Shown: positions 1-10,652 of the stretch, piece after piece | How the letters are laid out: every line of letters starts with the position of its first letter | How positions within the stretch are numbered: the stretch's first letter is position 1 | Assembly (NCBI GenBank): GCA_964523405.1 | Contig: CAZGAQ010000007.1 | Location: 62,001 to 126,000 of the forward strand | Direction: 5' to 3' | DNA from: CAZGAQ01 sp964523405 | GTDB taxonomy: Bacteria > Planctomycetota > Phycisphaerae > UBA1845 > Fen-1342 | Length of the DNA stretch: 64,000 nucleotides | The notes under the pieces: generated by a model | Told to the model about the DNA's origin: nothing | Database searches by the model: none | Seen by the model: the letters and a program-made list of their open reading frames with translations, nothing else | Position numbers and translations under genes: made by a program

Positions 1-893
1 TCGACCTCCGTCGGATTTGTCCCGTGCCGCCGCGGACTGCGCGACCGCGCCCGCGCACTCTCTTCCTCGGTCTGTTTGCGACCCTTCGCTCCGCGCCCGC
101 GCCGCGCCGCGCCGGCTTCCGTGCTCGGCGCCGTCGGCGCCCCCACCGGCCCGCGGGCCGCAATCGTCCCCACCCGCGGCCGCGGCGTACGCGTCGGTTC
201 CGGCGCCTCCACGCGCACCACGCGCGGACCCTGCAGTGCGGCCGGACGCGGCACAACCTGCGGACCGGCCGGCAGCACCGGCGCGGGCGGCGGTGCGGCG
301 ACCACCGGCGGGACCGGCGGCGGTATCTGCGGCGCAGCCGTTTCGGCCGGCACGCTGGGCGGTGGCTCAGTCGGCGGTGTCGGCGCAACGGGCGCGACCA
401 CCGCCGGCTCCACGACCGCGGCCGGGGCCAGCGTCTCTGGAGTCTCCACGACCGGCGCGGCCGATTCCGGCTCGGTGATCACGGGCGCGGCACTCTGGGC
501 AACCACGATCTCGGGCATCGGCTCAGCCGGCCCGGGCAGCCCTTCGTCCGGCGCTGCCTCTTCGGGTTCCGCAACCGCCGTCTCGCCGCCCTCGATTTCT
601 GCGCAGGTGGCTTCCACTCCGACCGCTTCCTGTTCGCCGGCCGTCTCTTCCGTCATTCGCTTGCGGCGCCGCTGTCCGCGGACCTTTTCGACGTCCACGC
701 GGTCGGCCACTTCCACCGACGTCACGTCCACGCCCACGCTGAACCACTCCCGGATCGACTCGGCCAGACCGACCGAGATCGCAGCCATGTGGTTCTTGAG
801 CTCGATCCCTTCCGCCCGACACTTGTCGAGGACGACCTTGCTCGGAACCCCAAGCTCTTTGGCCAGAGAGTGGACTCGCAGCGTCGTGGCCAC
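1..893 (-). CDS. infB: Translation initiation factor IF-2, N-terminal part (cut by window edge)
   Basis: IF-2 delivers initiator tRNA to the small ribosomal subunit with GTP. Only about 297 amino-terminal residues are here; the GTPase core lies beyond the left edge. Residues 5-28 match the IF-2 N-terminal domain (LRVHSLAKELGVPSK followed by VVLDKCRAEG), and after about residue 80 comes the long Ala/Pro/Val/Glu-rich linker usual for this protein. I chose the GTG at 893 because GGAG lies six bases upstream and the VHSLAKELG motif then sits at residue 7, as is normal. The frame stays open to an ATG at 1010 with AGGGG before it, which would add 39 residues unlike the family. No stop interrupts the frame to base 1. 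The identity is secure; the start is not. Confidence 0.9.
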   Translation of the reverse strand, partial: MATTLRVHSLAKELGVPSKVVLDKCRAEGIELKNHMAAISVGLAESIREWFSVGVDVTSVEVADRVDVEKVRGQRRRKRMTEETAGEQEAVGVEATCAEIEGGETAVAEPEEAAPDEGLPGPAEPMPEIVVAQSAAPVITEPESAAPVVETPETLAPAAVVEPAVVAPVAPTPPTEPPPSVPAETAAPQIPPPVPPVVAAPPPAPVLPAGPQVVPRPAALQGPRVVRVEAPEPTRTPRPRVGTIAARGPVGAPTAPSTEAGAARRGRGAKGRKQTEEESARARSRSPRRHGTNPTEV

Positions 894-925
894 TGAGATC
901 TCCAACAAGACCGAATAAACGGACA

Positions 926-947
926 CTCCCCGGCGTCGTCCGGGGAG
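926..947 (-). promoter_or_regulatory. 8-bp perfect hairpin in the infB leader
   Basis: CTCCCCGG at 926-933 pairs perfectly with CCGGGGAG at 940-947 around a six-base loop. It lies 33 bases upstream of the GTG start at 893 and inside the frame if translation began at 1010. It could be an mRNA leader structure or the end of an upstream transcript. The role is inferred only. Confidence 0.4.
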
Positions 948-1496
948 ACGAATCTCACGCAGCCCCACAGGGCTCACATTCTTCCGATCAGATGCCATAC
1001 GCTCGTTCATGGCGTTACCGCCCCTTCCCCCGCCGGGACCGCCCTACGAACGTGGGCGACACCCGACCGAGCGACCGTTGGCATCTGGTTTTAGCGCTCC
1101 ATAACATATCGCGCAGTTGAAAGTTACGCCACCTGTCCACGCACGAATCTGCTAAGAATTCTCGCGCTCACCGACCGGCCGGGCGTTCGCCGGCGAGCGG
1201 TACCCGGCCGAATCCGTGCCGCCGCCCACCACGGTTCCGCCGGCGGTTTGCGGGAGCGGCGCAAGTCTCCCCGCAGGCCAGTTTGCGCGCACGGCGTAAC
1301 CGCTCCCCAGGCTGAGCCGATTGGGTAATTCGGACCGATTACAGCGTTGACAGCGCGCCAGCCTAGCAGTAGTTTTGTTGAGTTCTGGGACGTACGCAGG
1401 ATGCTGGCGGGGGAGCAGGGCGTCGTTTCGGGCTGCGCGCCGTACCTAACGTCCTAGTACGAAAAAACTTGGCAGCGATCGGTCGCCGAGGGTGCA
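948..1496. other. Divergent intergenic region between infB and the glycan synthase
   Basis: I see no convincing gene here. The stretch 1088-1130 is AT-richer than its surroundings and could hold the leftward infB promoter. A rightward promoter candidate is listed separately. An ATG at 1010 with AGGGG upstream offers an alternative, longer infB start. Confidence 0.5.
1347..1375 (+). promoter_or_regulatory. Candidate sigma-70 promoter for the 1497 gene
   Basis: TTGACA at 1347-1352 is a perfect -35 hexamer. A 17-base spacer leads to TAGTTT at 1370-1375, a weak -10. It lies about 120 bases upstream of the glycosyltransferase start. This is a pattern match only. Confidence 0.35.
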
Positions 1497-2855
1497 ATGA
1501 GAATCTTCATGTTGGGCTGGGAGTTTCCGCCCTTCATCAGCGGTGGATTGGGCACGGCCTGCTTCGGACTGACGCGCGGCCTGGACCGCTGCGGCGTCGA
1601 AGTCCTGTTCGTGCTGCCGCGGCCGGTCGCGCAAGCCGCCAGCCACGTCCGCATCATCTCGCCCGCCAGCCCGACCGCCCACTTGGAGACCGACGACGAA
1701 CTCGACCCCCTCGCCGAAGTCGAAGGCCTGTTCAAGCACACGAAGTTCCGTACCCTGACCGCGGCGCTGCGGCCCTACGCCCGTCCCCAGGACCCCACCG
1801 CGCTTGCCGAGGGCGTCGCCACGCGCGGTGCCGCGGGTACTCGCTCCGCGGTCCGACGTCCCGGCGGCGCGACCGCGCTTGGCCAGCCCAGTGCCCCCAC
1901 TTTCGCCGGTCCCGGCAACGACTACGCCGGCGACATGTTCGTCGAGATTGAACGCTACGCGTTGCTGGCCCGGCGTCTCGCGCGCCATGAGCAGTTCGAC
2001 CTGGTCCACGCCCACGACTGGATGACCTACCTGGCCGGCATCGCCGTCGCCGCCCAGAGCAAGAAGCCCCTCGTCATCCACGTGCACTCGACCGAATTCG
2101 ACCGCTCCGGGCTGCACGTGAACCAGCGCATCTACGACATTGAGCGGGCCGGCATGCATGCCGCCACGCGAGTCATCTGCGTCAGCCACCTGACACGTAA
2201 CATCGTACTCAAGCACTACGGCGTCGACCCCCGCAAGGTCGAGGTCGTCTACAATGCCATCGACGAGGATGGCCCGACCACCGCGACCGCGCTGCCCCCC
2301 ATCACACGCGACGAGAAGATCGTCCTCTTCCTCGGCCGCATCACGATGCAGAAGGGCCCCGAGTACTTCCTCGCGGCCGCGAAGCGCGTACTCGAGGTCA
2401 TGGAGAATGTGCGCTTCGTGATGGCCGGCAGCGGCGACATGATCCGCCGCTGCATCGAGCTCGCCGCCGAGATGGGCATCGGCCACAAAGTCCTGTTCCC
2501 CGGCTTTCTGCGCGGCGACGACATCCGCCGCGTCTTCCAGATGGCGGACCTCTACGTGATGCCGTCGGTCTCTGAGCCGTTCGGGATCACACCGCTCGAA
2601 GCGCTCTCGCACGACGTGCCGGTGCTGATCTCCAAGCAGAGCGGCGTTGCAGAGGTGTTACGCCATGCCCTCAAGGTCGACTTCTGGGATGTCGATGAGA
2701 TGGCCAATAAAATCGTCGCCGTCTTGCGTCACCCGCCCCTTCAGGCCACACTGCGCGATCACGGCAGTTTCGAAATCAGCCGGTTCAGTTGGACGGACTC
2801 CGCCGCGAATTGCGTCAAAGTCTACGAGTCCGCTCTCGGCCGCTCAGCGAGCTAA
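1497..2855 (+). CDS. Glycogen-synthase-like glycosyltransferase (GT4/GT5, GT-B fold)
   Basis: Predicted cytoplasmic enzyme that transfers glucose from a nucleotide sugar to a growing alpha-glucan. The 452 residues show a GT-B layout. The N-terminal glycine loop SGGLGT is at 15-20 where glycogen synthases have a KxGGLGDV-type motif. HAHDW is at 171-175, the donor-site Gly-Arg at 280-281 is followed by Lys286, and the EPFGITPLE motif at 360-368 supplies the E-x7-E pair. Residues 100-140 form a low-complexity Ala/Pro/Gly-rich insert. The start has GAGGG just upstream. The next gene, a GH57 amylase, begins nine bases after the stop, so the two are probably co-transcribed and act on the same polymer. 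Glycogen synthase is the best reading, but another GT4 sugar transferase cannot be excluded. Confidence 0.78.
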   Translation: MRIFMLGWEFPPFISGGLGTACFGLTRGLDRCGVEVLFVLPRPVAQAASHVRIISPASPTAHLETDDELDPLAEVEGLFKHTKFRTLTAALRPYARPQDPTALAEGVATRGAAGTRSAVRRPGGATALGQPSAPTFAGPGNDYAGDMFVEIERYALLARRLARHEQFDLVHAHDWMTYLAGIAVAAQSKKPLVIHVHSTEFDRSGLHVNQRIYDIERAGMHAATRVICVSHLTRNIVLKHYGVDPRKVEVVYNAIDEDGPTTATALPPITRDEKIVLFLGRITMQKGPEYFLAAAKRVLEVMENVRFVMAGSGDMIRRCIELAAEMGIGHKVLFPGFLRGDDIRRVFQMADLYVMPSVSEPFGITPLEALSHDVPVLISKQSGVAEVLRHALKVDFWDVDEMANKIVAVLRHPPLQATLRDHGSFEISRFSWTDSAANCVKVYESALGRSAS

Positions 2856-2864
2856 CCAAGCGCA

Positions 2865-4064
2865 ATGGCCTCGGTCAGTTTTTACTTCCAGGTTCATCAG
2901 CCGTACCGCCTGCGGCGCTTCAGCATCTTCGAGCGCGGCGCCGACTACTTCGACGAGCGTGTGAATCGCGAGCTTCTCGCGAAGATCGCTGCCAAATGCT
3001 ACCTGCCGGCCAACGCCGTCCTGTACGAGCTGATCCAGCGCTACGAAGGGCGCTTCCGCGTCGCGTTCAGCCTGACCGGTGTCCTGCTCGAGCAGCTGCG
3101 CCAGTACGCCCCGCAGGTCCTCAAGTCGTTCCAGCGCCTCGCCGAGACGGGCGCCGTCGAATTCCTCTCCGAGACCTACTACCACTCGCTCGCATTTCTC
3201 TACTCGCGCGACGAGTTCGCCGCGCAGGTCCGCCTGCACCAGGCGCTCATCGAGGAGCTCTTCGGCCAGACGCCCACCGTCTTCCGCAATACCGAACTCA
3301 TCTACAACAACGAACTCGCGCGCGCCGCGGCCGATCTCGGTTACCAGGCCGTCCTCTGCGAAGGCGCCGACCACATTCTCGGCTTCCGCGCGCCGACGTT
3401 CCTCTACCATCCTCCGGGGCAGCCCAAGGTCAAGCTCCTCCTCAAGAACTACCGCCTCTCCGACGACATCGCCTTTCGTTTCTCCGATCGCGCGTGGGCC
3501 GAATATCCGCTGACGGCGGAGAAATTTGCGAACTGGATCCACCAGGTCAACGGCAACGGCTACGTCGTCAACCTGTTCCTCGACTACGAGACCTTCGGCG
3601 AGCACCAGTGGGCCGAGACCGGCATCTTCGAGTTTCTGCGGCACTTGCCCGAGGCTGTGCTCAAGATCCCCGACAACGACTTCAAGACCCCCGGCGAGTG
3701 CGCCCAGCGCTTCCCCTCCAGCGGCGAGTACGACGTCCCCCACATGATCTCCTGGGCCGATGTCGAGCGCGATCTCTCCGCCTGGCTCGGCAACGCCATG
3801 CAGTCCAATGCCCTGCACGAGCTTTACCGCCTCGAGCCGGCCATCAAGGAGACCGGCGACGAGACCCTCCTCGCCGATTGGCGCAAACTGCAGACCTCCG
3901 ATCACTTCTACTACATGTGCACGAAGTACTTTGCGGACGGCACCGTCCACAAGTACTTCAATCCGTATGACTCCCCCTACGACTCCTTCATCAACTTCAT
4001 GAACGTGCTCGACAATCTCCGCGGCCGCCTGGGCGCGGCCGCAGTGGCCCCCAGCCCCAGGTAG
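2865..4064 (+). CDS. Glycoside hydrolase family 57 alpha-amylase-like protein
   Basis: Predicted intracellular alpha-glucan hydrolase or transferase of family GH57, 399 residues with no signal peptide. The first conserved region, HQPYR, is at 11-15. FRNTEL at 140-145 holds the likely nucleophile Glu144. LDYETFGEH at 239-247 holds the likely acid/base Asp240. The fifth region appears as WADVERDLSAWLGN near residue 300. Its length and motifs match the short archaeal and bacterial GH57 amylase group rather than the longer branching enzymes. It follows the glycogen-synthase-like gene by nine bases, a pairing known in several bacteria that make glycogen through GT4/GT5 and GH57 enzymes. The ribosome site is weak, so coupling to the upstream gene is likely. 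Exact substrate and product are not deducible here. Confidence 0.85.
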   Translation: MASVSFYFQVHQPYRLRRFSIFERGADYFDERVNRELLAKIAAKCYLPANAVLYELIQRYEGRFRVAFSLTGVLLEQLRQYAPQVLKSFQRLAETGAVEFLSETYYHSLAFLYSRDEFAAQVRLHQALIEELFGQTPTVFRNTELIYNNELARAAADLGYQAVLCEGADHILGFRAPTFLYHPPGQPKVKLLLKNYRLSDDIAFRFSDRAWAEYPLTAEKFANWIHQVNGNGYVVNLFLDYETFGEHQWAETGIFEFLRHLPEAVLKIPDNDFKTPGECAQRFPSSGEYDVPHMISWADVERDLSAWLGNAMQSNALHELYRLEPAIKETGDETLLADWRKLQTSDHFYYMCTKYFADGTVHKYFNPYDSPYDSFINFMNVLDNLRGRLGAAAVAPSPR

Positions 4065-4102
4065 CCCCGCTCCCCGGAACACGACCGCGGCGCGAAACAA
4101 AA

Positions 4103-4136
4103 CCGCCCCGACGGTCCCCAAGCTCCGTCGGGGCGG
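4103..4136. terminator. Strong 12-bp hairpin, probable bidirectional terminator
   Basis: A perfect 12-bp stem pairs 4103-4114 with 4125-4136 around a ten-base loop, 38 bases after the amylase stop. Read on the minus strand the stem is followed by TTTTGTTT, so it can also stop leftward transcripts. It lies between two convergent genes. Confidence 0.65.
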
Positions 4137-4370
4137 CCAGAATGTCTACGCCTCAGACACGCCGCGCGCCCCGCCCGCATTGTCAACTAGTGGTAGCCCG
4201 CCCCAGGTGCACAAGTCAACGATCCCGCGCGGGTTGCCGCTTGCGCCCCCCAACCCGCGCATAACAACCCCGGCTCCGACCCGCTCCGGCCGTTGGGCTG
4301 CGCGCCCGCCCCCGGGCCATCGGTCCTCGTCCGATAGCCGGCCTCCTCACGGCGGCACCGCGCGCGCAAA

Positions 4371-4405
4371 ACAGAACCGTGTCCGGGCCGCGCCGGAACA
4401 CGGTT
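4371..4405 (-). terminator. Rho-independent terminator of the ferredoxin gene
   Basis: An inverted repeat pairs 4375-4386 with 4393-4405 with one bulged base and a six-base loop. On the minus strand it is followed by TTCTGTTTT. It starts 24 bases after the ferredoxin stop codon. The rest of the 364-base gap 4065-4428 contains no gene that I can support. Confidence 0.65.
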
Positions 4406-4428
4406 CCAAGCTCATCTCGTTCCCGGGG

Positions 4429-4656
4429 TTAGGTCTTCGGCCAAACCTTCTCCCCGGTAGCCGCGTCAGTCAGAATGATCGCGTCTACGGGGCACACCTG
4501 GGCGGCCTGGAGAATCTCCTCGTCGGTATGGCCGTTCGGGTCCTTGACCGCCGCGATGTTGTCGCCGTCCATCTCGAACGTGTTCGGCGCCTCGCCACAG
4601 CATGCACCGTCGCCGATGCACAGCTCGCGGTCGATCTTGATGTTGTATTTGCTCAT
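4429..4656 (-). CDS. Small 4Fe-4S ferredoxin with CxxDxxC motif
   Basis: A 75-residue soluble electron carrier predicted to bind one iron-sulfur cluster. Cluster ligands are Cys13, Asp16, Cys19 and Cys55, the last within the usual CPVDAI motif. The middle cysteine of the standard CxxCxxC motif is replaced by Asp, as in the ferredoxin of Pyrococcus furiosus, whose cluster converts between 3Fe and 4Fe forms. An extra Cys20 follows directly. The protein is acidic and of normal length for a single-cluster ferredoxin. It stands alone, with a clear terminator downstream and the SpoIIE phosphatase gene 222 bases upstream on the same strand. No partner oxidoreductase is nearby, so the redox partner is unknown. 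Confidence 0.9.
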   Translation of the reverse strand: MSKYNIKIDRELCIGDGACCGEAPNTFEMDGDNIAAVKDPNGHTDEEILQAAQVCPVDAIILTDAATGEKVWPKT

Positions 4657-4878
4657 CGTTTGCTCCTCACGTGCCCAGCTCGCCGCGGGCCGCTGCGCCG
4701 CCCGGCGGCGCCAAATACAGGCTCGTCCTGGCGAGGCCCGGCACCTCCTCGCCGACCACCCGGGGATTCAGCCGCCGATGGCGCTGCACACAGCGCCACT
4801 CGTCCCGGGACAACCCCTTCTTAAGCGCAATTCGCCATTTGTCAACGCCCCCCGCCACCCAAAACTGGTCGCGCGGCA

Positions 4879-5871
4879 TCACTCCAGCACGCCTTCAATC
4901 CCCACAAACCCGCGTTCAGCGGCATCGGCGCCGGTCTCTGCCGGGGGACGTCCCGCAGCGCGGCGCTGTGGACGTCGGCAGAAACGGCGTTTCAGACCAT
5001 GCCACACGCCCAGGCCACGCGGCCCAGGCGTGATTTCCAGCGCCATCAGCGTCACATCGTCGTGTGCCAAGCGACTGCGCCCGGTGTAGTCCCGCAGCGC
5101 CCCCACAATGGCGTGCACCAGGTCCCGGACACCGGCCTGCGGCGCGGCGTTCAGCAGCGCGCCCAGGCGCTCCTCGCCGAACAGCGCCCCGGTCGGTGCC
5201 GGCGCTTCCAGCACGCCGTCCGTCACCAGCAGCAGCCGATCCCCCGGACGAACGCACGCCCGCCACCGCGTGAAGCGCGTCTCGGGGGCGATAGCCAACG
5301 GCAGGTCCACGAGCCCCGCGCGCCGCCCGGCCCGCGCCGGCGGCACCAGTGGCACCCACGCCGCCGTGCCCCGCCGCCCCAGCCAAGCCAACGGATGCCC
5401 CGCGTAGCTCACCGACAACTGCCCAAGCGGCGGAAAGTAGCTGGCCACAACCGCCGTCGTCATCGTCGGCACAGCCGCGCGCAGCAGCCGCCGGTTCAGC
5501 TCCCGCAGCACGCGCCGCTGGTCGAGGGTGTTCATGTAGCGCCGCAACAGCCGGTGCGTTTCCTGACTGACGTTTGCGATCGCTTCCCCGTGACCCGCCA
5601 CATCCGCCAGACACAGGCGCGAGAGCAGTCCGTGCCCGCAAATGCTCGTGTAGTGAATGTCGCCCCCCCGCCCGCCGTCGCACGGCTGGGAGTAGATCCA
5701 GCCGTGCATGCCGGTCAATTCCACAGCGGCATCGATCGGACGGTTCCCGCCCCACACCTCGGCGCAGTAGAACTCCGGCGGCGACTCGCCGCCGTCCCCC
5801 GGCAGCCCCGCCACCATCTCGACTTGCGTCATGCCACGCTCCCACGCAGGGCGCATTCCCGCCGGCTCCAT
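4879..5871 (-). CDS. SpoIIE/PP2C-type serine phosphatase
   Basis: Predicted metal-dependent Ser/Thr phosphatase of the SpoIIE/RsbU group, 330 residues, cytoplasmic. Metal-site residues are visible: Asp71 (GDI), Asp90 in the LADVAGHGE motif (89-96), Asp218 in VTDGVLEAP, and Asp271-Asp272 in HDDVT. There is no PAS, GAF, receiver or membrane domain ahead of the catalytic part, so the input signal is not encoded in this protein. The C-terminal 50 residues are Arg/Ala-rich and unstructured. The ATG at 5871 has a poor ribosome site; an in-frame ATG at 5832 has GGGAG nine bases upstream and may be the real start. The esterase gene upstream ends 37 bases away on the same strand, suggesting co-transcription. 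No anti-anti-sigma partner is seen here. Confidence 0.85.
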   Translation of the reverse strand: MEPAGMRPAWERGMTQVEMVAGLPGDGGESPPEFYCAEVWGGNRPIDAAVELTGMHGWIYSQPCDGGRGGDIHYTSICGHGLLSRLCLADVAGHGEAIANVSQETHRLLRRYMNTLDQRRVLRELNRRLLRAAVPTMTTAVVASYFPPLGQLSVSYAGHPLAWLGRRGTAAWVPLVPPARAGRRAGLVDLPLAIAPETRFTRWRACVRPGDRLLLVTDGVLEAPAPTGALFGEERLGALLNAAPQAGVRDLVHAIVGALRDYTGRSRLAHDDVTLMALEITPGPRGLGVWHGLKRRFCRRPQRRAAGRPPAETGADAAERGFVGIEGVLE

Positions 5872-5908
5872 TCCTGTTTCACTCTACACAACCAGTGGCC
5901 GGCCCGAT

Positions 5909-8449
5909 TTACTCCCCGCCTTCCGCGCCCCACAGCACGTCGCCACCCTCCAAGCCCCAATCAAGCCCGAAAAACCCCGCCGCGCGCACACCCGCCACAC
6001 CCCGCGTCAACGCATCGGCCCCGACCACCAACAGGTCCGGCAAACCGGCCCCCGACAGGAACAGCGGCATCCGCTCCGTCAGCCGCATCCCCGCCGCCCC
6101 GCTCCCACCGACCCCGGCCACCAGCGCCTGCTCGCTAGCGACCTTCGGCTGCACAAACAAACACGCCAGATCCGCGCCCTGCACTTCACGCGTCCCTACC
6201 TGCACGCGCCCGCGCCGCACCTGCACCGGGCTCTCGCCGAGCAACCCCTGCCACGCCGCGTTCGTGTCCGCGCTCCCGTACAGCACGACACTCTGCGTGC
6301 GATAGCGCGCCGCGTCGTAGGCCGTGTCTGCAATCACCTCCAGCGATCCGTTCCCGCGATACCCGAACGTCTCCGCGTGATAGCGCGCCGCCGCGTACGC
6401 CGCCGCATTCTCCGCCGCGTCTCCACCCGTCCCGTATACCAGCACCACGCGCTGGTTGAAAGCCTCCTTGAACGGTCCGTAGCGCTGCGGCCCCTTCTGC
6501 CGCGCACTCGGTTGTGACCCAATGCGCCACGTCTCTCCATCCCGCACCAGCCACAGCTTCAAGCTCGTCGGCCACACCACGTCCGCCAGCGTCTGCCCGT
6601 CCAGTTCGACGGTCACTGCCCCCGCCGGCGCCAGCGCTGGTTTGCCGGCCGCCGCGCCGCCACTCGCGCCTTGCGCCAACTCCGTCAAATCCAGCACCAG
6701 GCACGCCACATTGCTCGTCGTCCCGCTGAATTTTCGCGCCTGCGCGTCCAGGTCCACCGTCACACTCGCGATCTCACCCGCCCGCTGCTGCTGCCAGATC
6801 GCCAGCCACCGCGACTGCGCCGCAATCCCCGGATTCGCCGTGCAAAACTCCACGTGCCGCACGTCCGCCGTCGCCGGCCGCTGGTGCTCCTTGAAGAACT
6901 CGTACATCGGGGGCCAATCCATGCACTCATCGCCCCACCAGTGCCCCGCCCCCGGCCGCTCGTAATACGCGAAGTCCGGGTGATAGTCGCCCAGGTGCTT
7001 CCGCATCAGCCGGCCCAGCTTCACCGGCACGTTGTCATCTTCATCCCCGTGCAGCACATACACGCCGTAGTGCAGGTAGTTCCGCGACAACTGCAAGGTC
7101 CGGCTCGGCAACGACGCCCGCTTCAGCAGCGCCTCCAGCGCTGTCGGCGCCGGCTTGCCTTCGTCGCCGCCGACATACAGCTCAAAGTCCGGCCACGCGG
7201 CGCTTGGTCCGATCGCCGCGAACAAGTCCGCGCAGTGCGCCCCCACCTGCCACGTCCCGTGCCCCCCCATCGAATGCCCCGTCAGGTAGATGCGACTCGG
7301 ATCGATCTTCCATTGCCGCCGCGCGTCTGCCAGGACTTCCAGCGCGTCCATCCGCCCCCAGTCCTCCCAGTCGAACCCGTACGGCCGGCGGTTGGTCGGC
7401 GCCACTACATGCCCCCATGTTTTGTGCTGGTAGGCGTTTGCCTGATTCGTCGCCTCCACCGACGCCCCATGCAGCGACAGGAACAGCGCCAGCGGTGGCT
7501 CGGCCGCGTTGGGGTCGTTCGGCGCGCTCACCGCTGGATGCGCCGGCGTCACCGCGTAATACTGCACGCTCCCGTCGATTCCGCTCACAAACGTCCGCTT
7601 GTGCTTGTCCGCCGGACTCCGCACATTCAGCTTCAGCGTCGTCCGGTCCAGTTCCGTCTCGGGCTCCCCGATTGCCGCCCCTCGTACCAGCCGCAAACGC
7701 ACCTCCACCTCGCCACTCTCCGCCTCCGACAGCCCCGTCAGCAGAAACGGCACCTTCCGGACGCTCAGCGGTGCAACCACCGGCGCCTGCGTCCGAAGCG
7801 GCGTGCTGCCAGTGCAGATCGCCTCGACGATCAGGTTGTCCAGCGCCTTGTCCGTCGTGTTCAGCACCGGCAGGGCCAGCCAGTACGGACCAGGATCGCC
7901 CTGCACCAAGTCCGGCGTCGTCGGATCGGTGACATTGAATTGGGCATCCGCCTTCACCGCCTCCAGCTTCGCCCGCAGCCGGCCACGCCCAGCCGCAAAC
8001 AGCAGCGTGTTTTCGCCCACCTCCAGCCGCACCGGCACCTGCACCCATCCCGCCCCATACGGATCCCCCGCCCGCGGCGCCCCGCCGACATACACCAAGC
8101 CGTGTCCGGCCGCGTCCAGCACCATCGTTTGCGGCCGGTCGCTCTGCACGGTCCACGCCGCGTACCCACCCTGGAGCGCTTCGTCTTCCAGCCACCCCTC
8201 CGCGCCCGGCTTGACCTCGCGCCACGTCCGCGTCCGCTCGCCAACGCGCACCTCGTCGCCCCCTTTCGGCGGCACCCATGTCCCCGCCACGATCGCCGCT
8301 TCGATCGCGTCCGTATGAATGGCCGTCCGCCCGTACCGCCCCACCGGCTCGATTACCAGCCACCGCCCCACCAGGTCCTCGGCCCGCACCGTGCTCGTCG
8401 CCCCACACAGCCCCGTCATCCAAACGGTCACCGCCAGCCAACTACGCAT
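5909..8449 (-). CDS. Secreted alpha/beta-hydrolase, prolyl-oligopeptidase/esterase-like
   Basis: Large exported serine hydrolase of 846 residues with an N-terminal signal peptide (hydrophobic to about residue 22, then VRAED). Residues 30-280 form a beta-rich non-catalytic region. The hydrolase domain starts near 290: the nucleophile is Ser393 in GHSMGGHG, the likely acid is Asp471 or Asp472 in HGDEDDNVP, and the histidine is His503 in GAGHWWGDE. A further 340-residue C-terminal region of unknown fold follows. This layout is like planctomycete proteins named prolyl oligopeptidase-family or carboxylesterase-like (LpqC/Esterase-D type). The substrate could be a peptide or an acylated polysaccharide. 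It lies 37 bases upstream of the SpoIIE phosphatase gene. Confidence 0.75.
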   Translation of the reverse strand: MRSWLAVTVWMTGLCGATSTVRAEDLVGRWLVIEPVGRYGRTAIHTDAIEAAIVAGTWVPPKGGDEVRVGERTRTWREVKPGAEGWLEDEALQGGYAAWTVQSDRPQTMVLDAAGHGLVYVGGAPRAGDPYGAGWVQVPVRLEVGENTLLFAAGRGRLRAKLEAVKADAQFNVTDPTTPDLVQGDPGPYWLALPVLNTTDKALDNLIVEAICTGSTPLRTQAPVVAPLSVRKVPFLLTGLSEAESGEVEVRLRLVRGAAIGEPETELDRTTLKLNVRSPADKHKRTFVSGIDGSVQYYAVTPAHPAVSAPNDPNAAEPPLALFLSLHGASVEATNQANAYQHKTWGHVVAPTNRRPYGFDWEDWGRMDALEVLADARRQWKIDPSRIYLTGHSMGGHGTWQVGAHCADLFAAIGPSAAWPDFELYVGGDEGKPAPTALEALLKRASLPSRTLQLSRNYLHYGVYVLHGDEDDNVPVKLGRLMRKHLGDYHPDFAYYERPGAGHWWGDECMDWPPMYEFFKEHQRPATADVRHVEFCTANPGIAAQSRWLAIWQQQRAGEIASVTVDLDAQARKFSGTTSNVACLVLDLTELAQGASGGAAAGKPALAPAGAVTVELDGQTLADVVWPTSLKLWLVRDGETWRIGSQPSARQKGPQRYGPFKEAFNQRVVLVYGTGGDAAENAAAYAAARYHAETFGYRGNGSLEVIADTAYDAARYRTQSVVLYGSADTNAAWQGLLGESPVQVRRGRVQVGTREVQGADLACLFVQPKVASEQALVAGVGGSGAAGMRLTERMPLFLSGAGLPDLLVVGADALTRGVAGVRAAGFFGLDWGLEGGDVLWGAEGGE

Positions 8450-8629
8450 CGGTTCGCTCCTCTTGCCGCAGCGCTCGTCCCCGACGCGCCGCCGGCCGCC
8501 TCGTCACCGGATCGGTCATGCTGCCCCGGGGTCGAGAAAACCACCTGTTGCGGGTAGAATACCGTGTTGATTTCACCGCGACAGGCGTTCGACCGGGCCG
8601 TCGCGCCTTTCTCGCTTAGGAGCTTCGGC

Positions 8630-10291
<1,662 letters not shown>

Positions 10292-10650
10292 TGCGCGGGT
10301 GAGGTGAGGCCGTCCTCTCTGCCCCGCAGGGGACCGCGAATGTAGCCAGGGGACTCAACCCCTGGACAGCGCTCCGCCCCCATCTCCTTCTCGCCCCTCG
10401 CGTGGCGAACCGCGTGGCACGGTCGCCTGCGGCAACGTCGCCCCGGAGGAGACGCTCGCTGCAGGACACGGCGCAACGGATGCCGGGAACGTCGGGTAGC
10501 GACCGTGGGGCAGGTCGGCGCTGCAAAAACCCGTTTCGCACCCACTCCCGCAGGAATCCCTGCCTGCGTGCTCGACCGGCTGAAACGGGTGGCTGGCAAG
10601 TGTCAGCCCACGGCGATCGGGCCGAAATCCGCCCGCGCCTGCGCCTCGCG
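10292..10650. other. Non-coding region with degenerate dispersed repeats
   Basis: No gene can be supported here. The region contains a hairpin at 10346-10365 and, at 10407-10432, a block beginning GTGGCACGGTCGC that recurs at 13501-13526. The text looks like several eroded intergenic repeats placed side by side. Confidence 0.5.
10346..10365. terminator. 7-bp hairpin CCAGGGG/CCCCTGG, repeat-type or terminator
   Basis: CCAGGGG at 10346-10352 pairs with CCCCTGG at 10359-10365 around ACTCAA, 54 bases after the mutase stop. There is no T tract. It may be a dispersed palindromic repeat that also ends transcription. Confidence 0.45.
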
Positions 10651-10652
10651 CC

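Noticed and set aside
6671..8557. Long rightward open frame opposite the esterase gene
   Set aside because: The composition is Arg/His/Pro-rich without domains. The opposite strand has a signal peptide and a full catalytic triad.
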